Of a stretch of DNA of 64,000 nucleotides, positions 22,146 to 30,288 are shown piece after piece. The stretch is from Actinoallomurus purpureus. GTDB lineage: Bacteria > Actinomycetota > Actinomycetes > Streptosporangiales > Streptosporangiaceae. Each line of letters starts with the position of its first letter. Within the stretch, counting starts at the first letter, position 1. Below the pieces are notes generated by a model. It searched no databases. It was given only the letters and a program-made list of their open reading frames with translations, and was not told the DNA's origin. Made by a program: the position numbers and the translations under genes. The stretch spans positions 186,001 to 250,000 of the forward strand of contig NZ_JAMXMY010000010.1 in NCBI RefSeq assembly GCF_024055795.1, in the 5' to 3' direction.

Positions 22146-22896
22146 TCAGTACGACAGCAGGGTGATCCGGGCCGTCGTCGCTTCCGAAACCGTCGGCGGC
22201 ACGGGGTTCGGGCTGTACACCCGGAGCCGGAACCGCACGTCAGCGGCGATGCCGACCTGGCCGGAAAACGAGACCGTGAGGGATCCGTCGGGAGCGGCGC
22301 GGTACGTCACGCGCCAGGGATCATCCTTCACCGCGGTGCCGTCCCGGGTCATCCGTGTCCACATGATGTCCACGGGGTCGTCCGGCCGTAGCCCGGACAC
22401 GTGGACGAGGGCATCACCCACGACCGTGGCCTGCCCGCCGTACGTGACGGGGCGGCGATCCACAGGGGATGACCGCCGAGCCCGGCGCAGTTCCCGTCCT
22501 CGGCGAAGGACAGGAATGTGTAGACGACGGGGTCGCGGCCGACCGCCTCCGCCGTGAGCACCATGTCCGCACCCACGACGAGACGTGTGCGGCCGACCTG
22601 CCGTCGGTCTGTTCGAGGTCGAGGACGAGGAGGTCACCGGCCTCGAGCCCCCGCGGGCGTACGGTGCTGAGGAAGAAGTCCGCCTCGGTGTTCGCGTCGT
22701 TGCCCGGGTGCCCGAAATGGTAGGCGCCGCAGACGAGGCCTGCACGCCGTAGTTCAGCCCAATTTCGGGCGAACTCGGAGTCATGGATCGTACGGCCCTC
22801 GGTCGCCTTCGCGACGGCGAAGGCAAGCCCCTTGCGCTTCCACGCGTCCCAGTCGACCGTGCCCTGATGGCTGGAGACATCGATGCCCTTCAGCAT
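22146..22896 (-). pseudogene. GH25 lysozyme-like gene with two frameshifts
   Basis: The start MLKGIDVSSHQGTVDWDAW at 22896 and the following 110 residues are a good GH25 muramidase N-terminal half, with the GIDVS Asp and the catalytic DxE in LVLDLEQ. Near 22565 the homology moves to another frame (VLTAEAVGRDPVVYTFLSF ... LGGHPLWIAAPS). Near 22450 it moves to a third frame (PVTYGGQATVVGDALVHVSG onward to LLSY), which ends at 22146 and looks like a beta-rich wall-binding or Ig-like domain. Either the gene is broken or the assembly has indels. No signal peptide is visible, as in many GH25 proteins. Confidence 0.75.
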
Positions 22897-23067
22897 GTGC
22901 TCCTCCACCGGGCATCTGGGGAATCTGAAGCAAATGCCCGCCTCGACGCTGAAGAACCATGGAATCCAGATGATCCGCGACCCACAGGGGGAAGCGGCAC
23001 GGGCGTACCTGGGTGGTTGCTAGGCTGCGGTACGCAGTGCTAGTCGAGGTTTGAAGGGGTTCCCATC

Positions 23068-23187
23068 GTGAAGAAGCTCATCGTTCTCGCGCTGGTCGCC
23101 CTCGGTGGTTTCGCGGTTTGGCGCCGGCTTCAGCAGGACCGGGCCGAGCTGGACCTGTGGACCGAGGCGACGTCGTCCGACAGCTGA
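23068..23187 (+). CDS. DLW-39 family protein
   Basis: A 39-residue protein starting VKKLIVLALVALGGFAVWRR, one N-terminal hydrophobic helix, then QQDRAELDLWTEATSSDS. The Asp-Leu-Trp motif and the length of exactly 39 residues define the DLW-39 family, normally encoded near tRNA-Ile/tRNA-Ala downstream of gyrA. GTG start at 23068 with GAAGGGG upstream. Too short for routine gene callers. Its presence here marks the far side of the island inserted after tRNA-Ile. Confidence 0.9.
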   Translation: MKKLIVLALVALGGFAVWRRLQQDRAELDLWTEATSSDS

Positions 23188-23229
23188 GAGACATCTTGAA
23201 CGTGCCGGCGAGGGAAGACGGGGGCGGCC

Positions 23230-23961
23230 GTGGACGACGATTCGCGGATCACGCTCGCCTGTCTTGACCTCGCCGGTACGACCGTCTCCGACGACGGCAT
23301 AGGCGAGCGGGCCTTCACCGAGGCCCTGGTCACCCAGGGCATCGTCTCCGGCACCGACACCTACCGCCGGGCCATGGCCCGCGTGCACAGCGCGCGCGGC
23401 AGGTCCAAACTCGACATCTTCCGCGACGTCTTCGCCGACGAGGACCGCGCCCAGGCGGCCAACCACGCGTTCGAGCAGGCGTACGACTCGATCATCGACC
23501 GCGTCGGCCTGACCCCGATCCCCGGGGCGGAGGCGGCGATTGACGCCCTCGCCGCGTCCGGCGTGCGCGTCTGCCTGATGACCGGTTTCAGCAGCCGGAC
23601 ACTCGGCCGCATCATCGACACCCTCGGCTGGTGGAAACGCGCCGATCTGCTCCTGTGCCCGGCCGACGCGGGCGGCCGAGGCCGCCCGTACCCCGACATG
23701 ATCCTCACCGCCGCGCTGCACGTGAAGGTCGATGATGTCCGTCACATCGCCGTGTGCGGCGACACCGAGAGCGACATGCGCAGCGGCCGCCGCTCCGGCG
23801 CCTCCATCGTCGCCGGCACCCTCACCGGCGCCCACGACCGCACCCGCCTGGAAGCCGCGGGCGCCACTCATGTGATTGCGAGCATCGCCGAGCTGCCCAT
23901 GATCGTCGAGGGTTTCCGCACTCTGACTCGCACGATCAACGGCGATCACGTGGCCCCATGA
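23230..23961 (+). CDS. HAD-superfamily phosphonatase-like hydrolase
   Basis: 243 residues. HAD motif I is LDLAGTT with nucleophile Asp13 and Ala15 at the second position, the D-x-A-G-T form of phosphonoacetaldehyde hydrolase relatives. Motif II is LMTGFSSRT, the motif III region is in RPYPDMI and motif IV is CGDTESDM. A helical cap domain lies at about residues 20-95. It is likely a phosphatase or phosphonatase-like C-P hydrolase. No phosphonate-uptake genes are nearby, so the substrate is open. GTG start at 23230. It precedes tRNA-Ala by 46 nt. Confidence 0.85.
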   Translation: MDDDSRITLACLDLAGTTVSDDGIGERAFTEALVTQGIVSGTDTYRRAMARVHSARGRSKLDIFRDVFADEDRAQAANHAFEQAYDSIIDRVGLTPIPGAEAAIDALAASGVRVCLMTGFSSRTLGRIIDTLGWWKRADLLLCPADAGGRGRPYPDMILTAALHVKVDDVRHIAVCGDTESDMRSGRRSGASIVAGTLTGAHDRTRLEAAGATHVIASIAELPMIVEGFRTLTRTINGDHVAP

Positions 23962-24007
23962 CGAGCGGGCACTCCCCATCCCCCGGTAGGCTGTAGGACG
24001 ATCTCTA

Positions 24008-24080
24008 GGGGCCATAGCTCAGTTGGCAGAGCGCCTGCTTTGCAAGCAGGAAGTCCGGGGTTCGAATCCCCGTGGCTCCA
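24008..24080 (+). tRNA. tRNA-Ala (anticodon TGC)
   Basis: A 73-nt cloverleaf. Acceptor GGGGCCA (24008-24014) pairs with TGGCTCC (24073-24079), discriminator A24080, and CCA is encoded (24081-24083). The anticodon stem is CCTGC/GCAGG with TGC at 24041-24043, and the T loop is TTCGAAT. A hairpin terminator follows. Confidence 0.97.
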
Positions 24081-24088
24081 CCAGCACA

Positions 24089-24121
24089 AACGCCCCCGTC
24101 CCGATCAAGGACGGAGGCGTT
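24089..24121 (+). terminator. Terminator after tRNA-Ala
   Basis: AACGCCCCCGTCC pairs with GGACGGAGGCGTT (12 of 13) around a 7-nt loop, 8 nt past the tRNA. Confidence 0.75.
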
Positions 24122-24317
24122 CGGGCCATTAACGTGCCATTAGGCCACCGGCGCCACCACACCAGCCGGGCCATCGTCGTCATCGTCGGGCAGTTCCGCC
24201 TTGATCCGCGCGTCGAGCGCTTCGGCGATGCGGTGGTCCGCGTGCTGGGCAATGCCATGTCGGACCGCTTGTCCGGTCGAGCATGGGCTCTGCGGGACGC
24301 TGCCCATGAATGGAAGA

Positions 24318-24341
24318 AGGGCCCGGCGGCTGCCGGGCCCT
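24318..24341 (-). terminator. Hairpin terminator (copy 2 of a duplicated segment)
   Basis: A 10-bp stem AGGGCCCGGC/GCCGGGCCCT, 20 nt past the stop of the beta-repeat gene, followed on that strand by TTCTTCC. Same element as 15563-15586. Confidence 0.65.
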
Positions 24342-24361
24342 CGTTGCACGATCGTTGATCG

Positions 24362-24601
24362 CTACTTGTCGCCCCGCCGGAACCATCCGCGTCGCGTGGT
24401 CACGACCGTGTGGTCTCCGGTGTCGATGACGCCGCGGTTGTTGCCGACCGTGACACTGCGCTCACCGGTGGGGATGACACCCGTGGTGTCGCCGGTGCCG
24501 GTGCTGGTCATGACCGTGTGGTCTCCGGTGGAGATGACGCCGTCGTTGTTTCCGACCGTGACACTGCGCTTACCGGTACGGCCGCTGCGTGCGTTGCGCA
24601 T
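24362..24601 (-). CDS. Small protein with tandem beta-type repeats
   Basis: 79 residues beginning MRNARSGRTGK and containing two repeats of SVTVGNN(D/R)GVI(S/D)TGDHTV, separated by a Thr/Gly-rich spacer, and ending RRGWFRRGDK. The regular V-T-V-G-N / G-V-I-x-T-G-D-H alternation suggests a short beta-helix or beta-roll. GGAG with 6-nt spacing supports the ATG at 24601. Not a family I can name. A truncated paralogue lies at 15609-15788 in the same orientation, with matching 3' flank and terminator, so this unit has duplicated across the tRNA island. Confidence 0.65.
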   Translation of the reverse strand: MRNARSGRTGKRSVTVGNNDGVISTGDHTVMTSTGTGDTTGVIPTGERSVTVGNNRGVIDTGDHTVVTTRRGWFRRGDK

Positions 24602-25268
24602 GTGAACTCCTTGTCCCAGTTTCCGTGTCGCATCCGCAACCGTGTTGCGGTGCCAATGCCGTACTGTCCGGGCCTTCAACCTCATCGCACGGGCACCGGT
24701 CGGTTCCGCATCCATCGACATCGTCGCCGAGCAGATAGAACCGGTGCTCGCGCTCCCTAACAACGGCGCCCAGGATCGCCAGCAAAGCCAGTTGTCACGG
24801 GACAGGCGCAGGGCCGCCGGCAGACTTGCATTCGCTCGCCCTACGGGTGGCCTACGGCCATGCCGCCGCCACGAGGCACACCTCGGCGATCCGACGGTCG
24901 GCATCGCGAGTCGTCGTGATGATCTCTGGCCGATCAGCCTGATCTCCGCGTCAAGGCTCGAGCGCCGGTTCCTCCGGCCGTGCCGGTCGGGCGGCCAGCC
25001 GTCAGAACCACGCCGCAGGACTGCGCTCCGGCCCGCCCTACGGGCGTGCGGCGTGGGCGCCGGTCCATCCGGCCGTGCCGATCGGGCGGCCCACGGTACG
25101 ACGACCCGTGTCGCAGATCCTCCGCAATACGGCCGACAGGTCAGCGCCGCCGGGCGCGGTTGCTGGTGATGCCAGTGCCGCCTGTGGATCTTCTCCGAGT
25201 AGTGCTTGTTGCCTGCCTCGACTAACCTCGCGTCGCTGTGTGCCCGCGGTGGAAGGGAAGGAAGGCTG
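24602..25268. other. Gene-free stretch with short direct repeat
   Basis: I see no gene I can support in these 667 bp. A 24-bp direct repeat beginning TCCGGCCGTGCCG occurs at 24973-24996 and 25068-25091 with one mismatch. The promoter of the leftward beta-repeat gene must lie at its left end. Confidence 0.5.
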
Positions 25269-25595
25269 ATGGCTGAGCCAACGCGCCGGATTAGGCCACA
25301 AGACGACCCATCGTCATGGTCTTACTATGGCGCCGCCCATCGCTACGACGTTCACGGCGTCCCCGAAGCGCAGGCCGCATGTGAGCGGCGCATGGACAGG
25401 CTTGTCATCGAGCGACGTGAAGACGAGCTGAGGGCCTTGACCGCCGACGGCGACCGATGCGCGTTCATCGCGCTGATCGAAATCCTCGTGGATGAAAACC
25501 GTGTCGACGACCTGCGCGCCATGGCCGAGGCAGGCGACGGCCGAGCCCATGCCACCTTGATGGAACTGTTGATGAACCAGGAGCGGGCGGACTGA
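25269..25595 (+). CDS. Hypothetical protein with short helical repeats, 108 aa
   Basis: After a 40-residue polar N terminus, the protein has two near-repeats: EDELRALTADGDRCAFIALIEILVDEN and VDDLRAMAEAGDGRAHATLMELLMNQE. Helical repeats of the form (D/E)LRAxAxAGDxxAxxxLxxLL occur in longer actinomycete proteins of unknown role; this is a short version. ATG at 25269 with GGAAGG upstream. Function unknown. Confidence 0.6.
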   Translation: MAEPTRRIRPQDDPSSWSYYGAAHRYDVHGVPEAQAACERRMDRLVIERREDELRALTADGDRCAFIALIEILVDENRVDDLRAMAEAGDGRAHATLMELLMNQERAD

Positions 25596-25662
25596 CTACG
25601 CCACGGCTGATCGAGAGCACCCCTGGGGGCTCCACCGTCCCCGGACCCCCGCGCACCGGATG

Positions 25663-26427
25663 CTATTTCCCGTGCGGGTCCGAGGCGTTGAGGGTCGCGA
25701 CGACCTGGTCGTAGTCACCGCGTGCCTCGGCGTAGCGCAGGAACTTCACGCGCTCGACCTGTATCTCCTTCGCGTCCGGTTGGGCTTCGAGCAGTGCGAC
25801 GACCTCCGCCACGAACTCATCGAGCGGCATCGCGAACTCGCTCTCCTCCTGGCCGGGCAGCAGCGAGGTGCGGACGGCGGGCGGTTCGAGCTCCATGACC
25901 TTCACGCTGGTGTCGGCGAGCTGTAGCCGGATCGACTCGCTGAGCATGTGGATCGCGGCCTTCGACGCGTTGTAGCTCGAGGTCACCTTGAGCGGCGCGA
26001 ACGCCAGACCCGAGGAGACGGTCATGATCGTGGCATCCGGCTGCGCCCGCAGGTGCTCGATGAACGCGGCGATGAGCCGGATCGGGCCGAGCACGTTGGT
26101 CGTCACGACGGACTCCGCCGAGGCGAGGAACGACTCGGGCCGATGCCAGTCCTCGACGCGCATGATGCCGGCCATCGTGACCAGGACGTTCAGGTCGGGG
26201 TGCTTGGCCAGCACCTGTTTCGCGGCGGAGTCGATGCTCGCGGCGTCCGCCGTGTCGATCTGCACGGTGTCGATGCCGGGATGCTCGGCGGCGATCCGCT
26301 CGAGCAGCTCGGTGCGGCGGCCGCCGACGATCACGGTGTTCCCCCTGGCCTGCAGCTCAAGGGCGAGGGCGAGACCGATGCCGCTGGTGGAACCGGGGAT
26401 GAAGACGGTGTTATTAGAGATGTTCAT
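25663..26427 (-). CDS. Short-chain dehydrogenase/reductase
   Basis: 254-residue SDR with the cofactor loop GSTSGIGLALALELQARG, NVLVTMAGIMR (NNAG-equivalent), catalytic Ser in VSSGLAFAPL and YNASK (Tyr/Lys pair), then the downstream EPPAVRTSLLP. It resembles DltE/YciK-like SDRs annotated as NAD(P)-dependent oxidoreductases. It is divergent from an MmyB-type regulator at 26527, which very likely controls it. Confidence 0.9.
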   Translation of the reverse strand: MNISNNTVFIPGSTSGIGLALALELQARGNTVIVGGRRTELLERIAAEHPGIDTVQIDTADAASIDSAAKQVLAKHPDLNVLVTMAGIMRVEDWHRPESFLASAESVVTTNVLGPIRLIAAFIEHLRAQPDATIMTVSSGLAFAPLKVTSSYNASKAAIHMLSESIRLQLADTSVKVMELEPPAVRTSLLPGQEESEFAMPLDEFVAEVVALLEAQPDAKEIQVERVKFLRYAEARGDYDQVVATLNASDPHGK

Positions 26428-26526
26428 GCCCTAAGCCTTCCCGGTCGGCCGCCGGACGTGCAGAGACCGGTCATCGGGGGATCGACGATCCCTGGCTCAC
26501 CCAGGACACCGGCCGATAATGGATCC

Positions 26527-27378
26527 ATGGATCGTGCAGCACTGGCGGACTTCCTGCGGCGCCGCCGCGAGGCGCTACAGCCCGAGGACGTCGGGCTTTC
26601 GGCCGGCGCGCGCCGGCGGGCCTCTGGCCTGAGGCGTGAGGAGGTCGCGGCCCTCGCCGTGATGTCGACCGACTACTACACCCGGCTCGAGCAACAGCGC
26701 GGTCCGCAGCCGAGCGAGCAGATGCTCGCGTCGGTCGCCCGGGCGCTGCGGTTGACAGGCGACGAGCGCGACTACCTGTTCCGAATCGCCGGGCGCAACG
26801 CCCCGGCATCGGTGTCGGCCGCGACGCATGTCGCCCCCGCTCTGCTGCGGGTGTTGGATCGCCTCGACGACACCCCGGCGCTCATCCTGTCCGACCTGGG
26901 CGAGACGCTCGTGCAGAACCGGATGGCCGAGGCGCTGTTCGGCGACAAGTCCGGTTACACGGGCCTTGCCCGCAGCGAGATCTACCGCTGGTTCACCGAT
27001 CCTTCGGAGCGGCTGCGCTATCCCGAGGCCGACCGCGACCGGCAGAGCCGCGCCCAGGTCGCGAACCTGCGCGCGGCGTACGGGTCGCTGGGCCCGCTGT
27101 CGCGCGCCGGAGAGCTCGTGCGGGCGCTACAGAAGGCGAGCGCGGAGTTCGCCGAGCTGTGGGAGCGGCACGAGGTCGCCAAGCGTTTCCAGGACCACAA
27201 GACGCTCATCCATCCCCAACTCGGCGCGATCGAACTCGACTGCCAGGTGTTGTTCACCGAGGATCAGTCGCAGGCGCTGCTCGTGCTCACCGCTCCCCCG
27301 CGTACCGAGGGTCATGAGAAGCTGCAACTGCTCGCGGTGCTCGGGCAGGAGAAATTCGCCGAGGCGAGACCTGAGTAG
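26527..27378 (+). CDS. XRE-type regulator with MmyB-like ligand-binding domain
   Basis: 283 residues. The N-terminal helix-turn-helix (LADFLRRRREALQPEDVGL, GLRREEVAALAVMSTDYYTRLEQQRG) is followed by the MmyB-like domain (LDRLDDTPALILSDLGETLVQNRMAEALFGD ... YRWFTDPSERLRYPEADRDRQSRAQVANLRAAYG), which is thought to bind fatty-acid-like ligands. GATAAT at 26515-26520 lies 6 nt before the ATG, so the transcript is probably leaderless. It is divergent from the SDR gene; regulator/SDR pairs of this kind are common in actinomycetes. Confidence 0.92.
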   Translation: MDRAALADFLRRRREALQPEDVGLSAGARRRASGLRREEVAALAVMSTDYYTRLEQQRGPQPSEQMLASVARALRLTGDERDYLFRIAGRNAPASVSAATHVAPALLRVLDRLDDTPALILSDLGETLVQNRMAEALFGDKSGYTGLARSEIYRWFTDPSERLRYPEADRDRQSRAQVANLRAAYGSLGPLSRAGELVRALQKASAEFAELWERHEVAKRFQDHKTLIHPQLGAIELDCQVLFTEDQSQALLVLTAPPRTEGHEKLQLLAVLGQEKFAEARPE

Positions 27379-27506
27379 TCAGCCCCGGCAGTGGCAGGGC
27401 TGCTGCGCGTCAAAGCGCCGCTTCCCCTTCGGCCGTATCGATCGTCCGGCTTCATCGGGAGCACGGCCGACGGAATGCCGCCGATGGAGGTCTGGTTGAG
27501 CTGGTC

Positions 27507-28055
27507 ATGATCACTGTGCTCACCGTGTCCGGCAGTCTGCGCGCGGGATCCACGAACTCGGCCGTCCTGCGGACCGCGAGCGTCGTGTCGCCGCCGGCGG
27601 CGACCGTCCGACCCTTCGCCGGGATGGCCGACCTGCCGCACTTCAACCCCGACGACGACCGCGACCCGCTGCCGCCCGCGGTGGCCGGGCTGCGCGGGGC
27701 GGTCGGTGCGGCGGACGCACTGCTGTTGTGCACTCCGGAGTACGCCGGGGGACTCCCCGGATCGTTCAAGAACCTGCTGGACTGGACGATCGGGGGCGGC
27801 GAGATGTACGGAAAGCCGGTGGCGTGGCTCAACGTCTCGTCCTCCGCTGCCCCGACCGGGGGAGCCGGCGCGCATGACTCGCTGCGTACGGTTCTGGGCT
27901 ATGCCGGGTCCGTGATCGTCGAGACGGCCTGCGCCCGTATCCCTCTCTCCCGGAACCACGTAGGGCAGGACGGCCTCATCGCCGACCCAGCCGTTCAGGA
28001 CGCCATCACCGACTCGCTGACCGCGCTCACCGCCGCAGTGGTCGCCGGCGCTTGA
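27507..28055 (+). CDS. NADPH-dependent FMN reductase
   Basis: 182-residue flavodoxin-like reductase: MITVLTVSGSLRAGSTNSAVLR (FMN phosphate loop GSLRxGSxN), LLLCTPEYAGGLPGSFKNLLDW and GKPVAWLNVSSSA. These soluble flavoproteins reduce FMN, quinones or azo compounds with NADPH. It is monocistronic; the role here is unknown. Confidence 0.88.
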   Translation: MITVLTVSGSLRAGSTNSAVLRTASVVSPPAATVRPFAGMADLPHFNPDDDRDPLPPAVAGLRGAVGAADALLLCTPEYAGGLPGSFKNLLDWTIGGGEMYGKPVAWLNVSSSAAPTGGAGAHDSLRTVLGYAGSVIVETACARIPLSRNHVGQDGLIADPAVQDAITDSLTALTAAVVAGA

Positions 28056-28070
28056 TCGAGCCCCGGGCGG

Positions 28071-28164
28071 GCGAAAAGCTCGGTGAAGAGACGGGCTCCA
28101 CGTTGTCCCGTCCCGATTCGACGGCTTCGCGCCCCGCCTCCGCTACGGAGACCGAGCTTTTCGT
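28071..28164. repeat. Long-range inverted repeat
   Basis: GCGAAAAGCTCGGT (28071-28084) and ACCGAGCTTTTCGT (28151-28164) are complementary at 13 of 14 positions around a 66-nt loop, just after the FMN reductase. It could be an extended terminator or a relic of element ends. Confidence 0.45.
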
Positions 28165-28239
28165 ACGGCCCCGGCGACTCGTCCACGGCATCCTGCGGGC
28201 CGCCATTTCCGCACGCCCATAAGGCGTTAGGGCTGACGG

Positions 28240-28746
28240 TCAGAGCAGGGGGACATAGGAGGCCTCGTAGAACGAATCGCCCTCCTGGTGTCGGGCCACG
28301 GGCAGGAAGTCCGGGACAGTGCGGGCAGCACAGGACCGCAGCCGTCCAAGGGCTTCTTCGGCGGTGGGAGGCACCACATCGAGCAGGGCGAGAAGCCCGG
28401 TCCGTGCGTCAGGGAAATCCGGATGATCGTCGGTGAGCTCCTGCTCCAACTCTTGAACGGAGTGGCCGCGGCCCATGTCCCGCCAATAGGGGAAAGCGGC
28501 GATCAAGGTGACGGCCTCGACCAGGTCGGAGGCGAACAGCGTGGCCCCGCCCTCGGAGTCGGCGTACAGAATCGGGCGTGGACCGGCGGGCTCGCCGCAC
28601 AGGAAGTAGGTGCCGCCGCTGCCGTCTCCCGCGATCGGTGTCAGCGGCAATCCGGACGGGAGCCTCAGTTCCTCGACCGGGTCACGCCGCTCGATGTCGA
28701 AGTCGCCGGGCCACACCAACAGGCCGCAGCAAGATCCACCTCGCAC
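28240..28746 (-). CDS. Hypothetical protein, SMI1/KNR4-like, probably 5'-truncated
   Basis: 168 residues resembling the C-terminal part of actinomycete SUKH-like proteins: LPSGLPLTPIAGDGSGGTYFLCGE, ILYADSEGGATLFASDLVEAVTLI and FPYWRDMGRG, then an acidic helical tail. Relatives I know usually have extra N-terminal residues before this point, and here the start region (MRGGSCCGLLVWP) is adjacent to another gene fragment on the opposite strand. The N terminus may therefore have been lost. SUKH proteins are often immunity proteins of toxin systems; no toxin is evident nearby. Confidence 0.5.
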   Translation of the reverse strand: MRGGSCCGLLVWPGDFDIERRDPVEELRLPSGLPLTPIAGDGSGGTYFLCGEPAGPRPILYADSEGGATLFASDLVEAVTLIAAFPYWRDMGRGHSVQELEQELTDDHPDFPDARTGLLALLDVVPPTAEEALGRLRSCAARTVPDFLPVARHQEGDSFYEASYVPLL

Positions 28747-28904
28747 CTGACGAACTCACTGCCTACGAATTCCATGACATGGCCCGCATCAACGAACTGA
28801 CCATTGCCCGTCTGGCCCGACGCATCATCCACGGCCACGCCGCCCGTCAAGATGGCAGCACCCGCTACCTCGAACATGGGGAGTCTGTGAGTCAAGTTTT
28901 CTAA
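28737..28904 (+). pseudogene. N-terminal fragment of an HD-domain-like protein
   Basis: The plus strand reads LTAYEFHDMARINELTIARL and then HGHAARQDGSTRYLEHGESV, ending in a stop soon after. The ...H..Q.R.DGxxYxxH spacing resembles the first helices of RelA/SpoT-type HD domains, but the HD motif itself is missing. No ribosome site. I treat it as a truncated gene; the assignment is tentative. Confidence 0.35.
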
Positions 28905-28950
28905 AGCGGTGCAGATCTCCAGCGCAGCGCGGTGGAGAAGGAGAGCGACT

Positions 28951-29394
28951 GTGAACGACCTGATCAAGATCACGATCGGTAGACGACCTTGGCTTCCCTC
29001 CGAAGACGCTGAGGCGGTGGCGGAGTTCGACCGCTACAACTTCCCGACGTGCGGCATCATCCGGCAGCGAGGCGAACTCTTCGTTTTTGACTGTGTCGAT
29101 CGCCATGTCATGGAGGGGAACGTCTGGGTCTACGCACATGTCTCCGAGGACGAGGCCGAGATGCTCATGTCCGCCTCGGGCGCTGAGCTCCTCGATGCGC
29201 TGGACGTCGCGTTCCGAGGTCGACCGGTCATGGGAGTGCTGGCGATCGACGGGAAGGTTCGCTCCGGAACCGTCGTGTCCGAAGAGGACATTGCGACCAA
29301 GGGCATTGGCCAGGCGCTGCTGGATGAGCTGCGGAAAGGACGAGATGTAGCCACCGAGGCAGCTTCGGCACTGGCGGATCTCGTCCGCGCTTGA
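28951..29394 (+). CDS. Hypothetical protein, 147 aa
   Basis: AAGGAGAG followed by a GTG at 28951 starts a 147-residue protein (VNDLIKITIGRRPWLPSEDA). It has no signal peptide or membrane segment. The middle reads FDCVDRHVMEGNVWVYAHVSEDEAEMLMSA and then VMGVLAIDGKVRSGTVVSEED, an alpha/beta mix. I do not recognise the family. It is probably expressed, given the strong ribosome site. Confidence 0.6.
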   Translation: MNDLIKITIGRRPWLPSEDAEAVAEFDRYNFPTCGIIRQRGELFVFDCVDRHVMEGNVWVYAHVSEDEAEMLMSASGAELLDALDVAFRGRPVMGVLAIDGKVRSGTVVSEEDIATKGIGQALLDELRKGRDVATEAASALADLVRA

Positions 29395-29805
29395 CGTGGG
29401 CAGGCGAACGAAAGCGCCTGATCATCGGAAGGCCCCGACCGCTCCAGGTCCGTTATACGACCAAGGTTGCTGGTCGGGGGACCAGGCCGCCGCCCCCGGT
29501 ACGAGGCCTCGGCTCCCACCTGGAGCGGGTAGAAACCCGGCATCTTGGCAGCTAACACCGACACTTCCGGTGCCTCGGGCGCGTCCCTCGACCGAGGCCC
29601 GAGAAATGTCGGCGGGGTCGGTCATGCTCTCCTCGCGGGTCCCCGAGAAGAGAGGCTTCCCGATGTCGATCTCTGTCACCGGCCGGCGCGAACGAGCGCG
29701 TACGGCTCGGGCGGTGAGACGGTCCGGGCACGCGATGAGCCCGTTCTGGGACGGGTCGCCGGTCCCTGATCGGCCGTGCCGGGCGCGGGTGGAAGGGCGC
29801 GCGCG
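29395..29805. other. Gene-free stretch upstream of the SWIM-VWA-MoxR operon
   Basis: 411 bp with no supported gene. The promoter of the five-gene operon should be here; I cannot point to convincing -35/-10 boxes. Confidence 0.5.
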
Positions 29806-30288
29806 ATGAGTGCGGACGTGTGGGAGCGGAGCGTCGTACGGGTGGTTCCGCCGCTGCGGCCGCGGAAGCTGGCGAAGGTTCCGTTCGTGGAGCTGGCGGA
29901 CGGGCGCTTGCAGGGGGTCGTGTCGAGCGGGTCGGACATCGCCCGCGTGTACGTGTCCTCGATCGCCACGCGGACCCACGGCTACAGCTGCGGGACGAAC
30001 AACAACCGGCCCTGCGGCGGGCTGCACGGTGCGCCGTGCAAGCACCTGCGGGCACTCGTCGACGAGGCCGTGCTGCAGTACGGCCTCGACCGCGTCGCCC
30101 GGTACCTCCGGGTGGACGTCGGTGAGGGCGAGGATCTGGTGAGCCGTCTGGACGGTGCGCCGGAGCCGGCGCCGGCCGCCGTGGTGTTCAGCCGCTTCCT
30201 TCGCCACCTGGCCTATCTGGAGCTTCCGGACACCACGGAGCCGATCGCCGAGCTGCACTGGTTCCCGGCCACGAGGGCGGTGGGCTGA
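29806..30288 (+). CDS. SWIM-type zinc-finger protein
   Basis: 160 residues. After a basic N terminus, a Cys/His cluster SCGTNNNRPCGGLHGAPCKHL places Cys62, Cys70, Cys78 and His80 in a SWIM-like C...C-x-H zinc-binding order; the rest is helical. SWIM proteins bind nucleic acid or protein partners. First gene of the operon SWIM - unknown - VWA - MoxR - DUF5682, a set comparable to E. coli yehQ/yehP/yehL/yehM. The stop overlaps the next ATG (TGATG). Start at ATG 29806. Confidence 0.75.
   Translation: MSADVWERSVVRVVPPLRPRKLAKVPFVELADGRLQGVVSSGSDIARVYVSSIATRTHGYSCGTNNNRPCGGLHGAPCKHLRALVDEAVLQYGLDRVARYLRVDVGEGEDLVSRLDGAPEPAPAAVVFSRFLRHLAYLELPDTTEPIAELHWFPATRAVG

Noticed and set aside
24019..24258. 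Reverse frame with EPRGFEPRTSCLQ next to tRNA-Ala
   Set aside because: This is the well-known translation artefact of the antisense strand of a tRNA gene.
24140..24349. Possible C-terminal end of an integrase beside tRNA-Ala
   Set aside because: A short helical, Asp-rich reverse frame sits where integrase ends are often found, but no catalytic box is visible, so it cannot be supported.
29422..30258. Reverse frames over the SWIM gene and upstream gap
   Set aside because: Antisense to a gene with a clear zinc-finger motif and operon context; no family match in the reverse frames.
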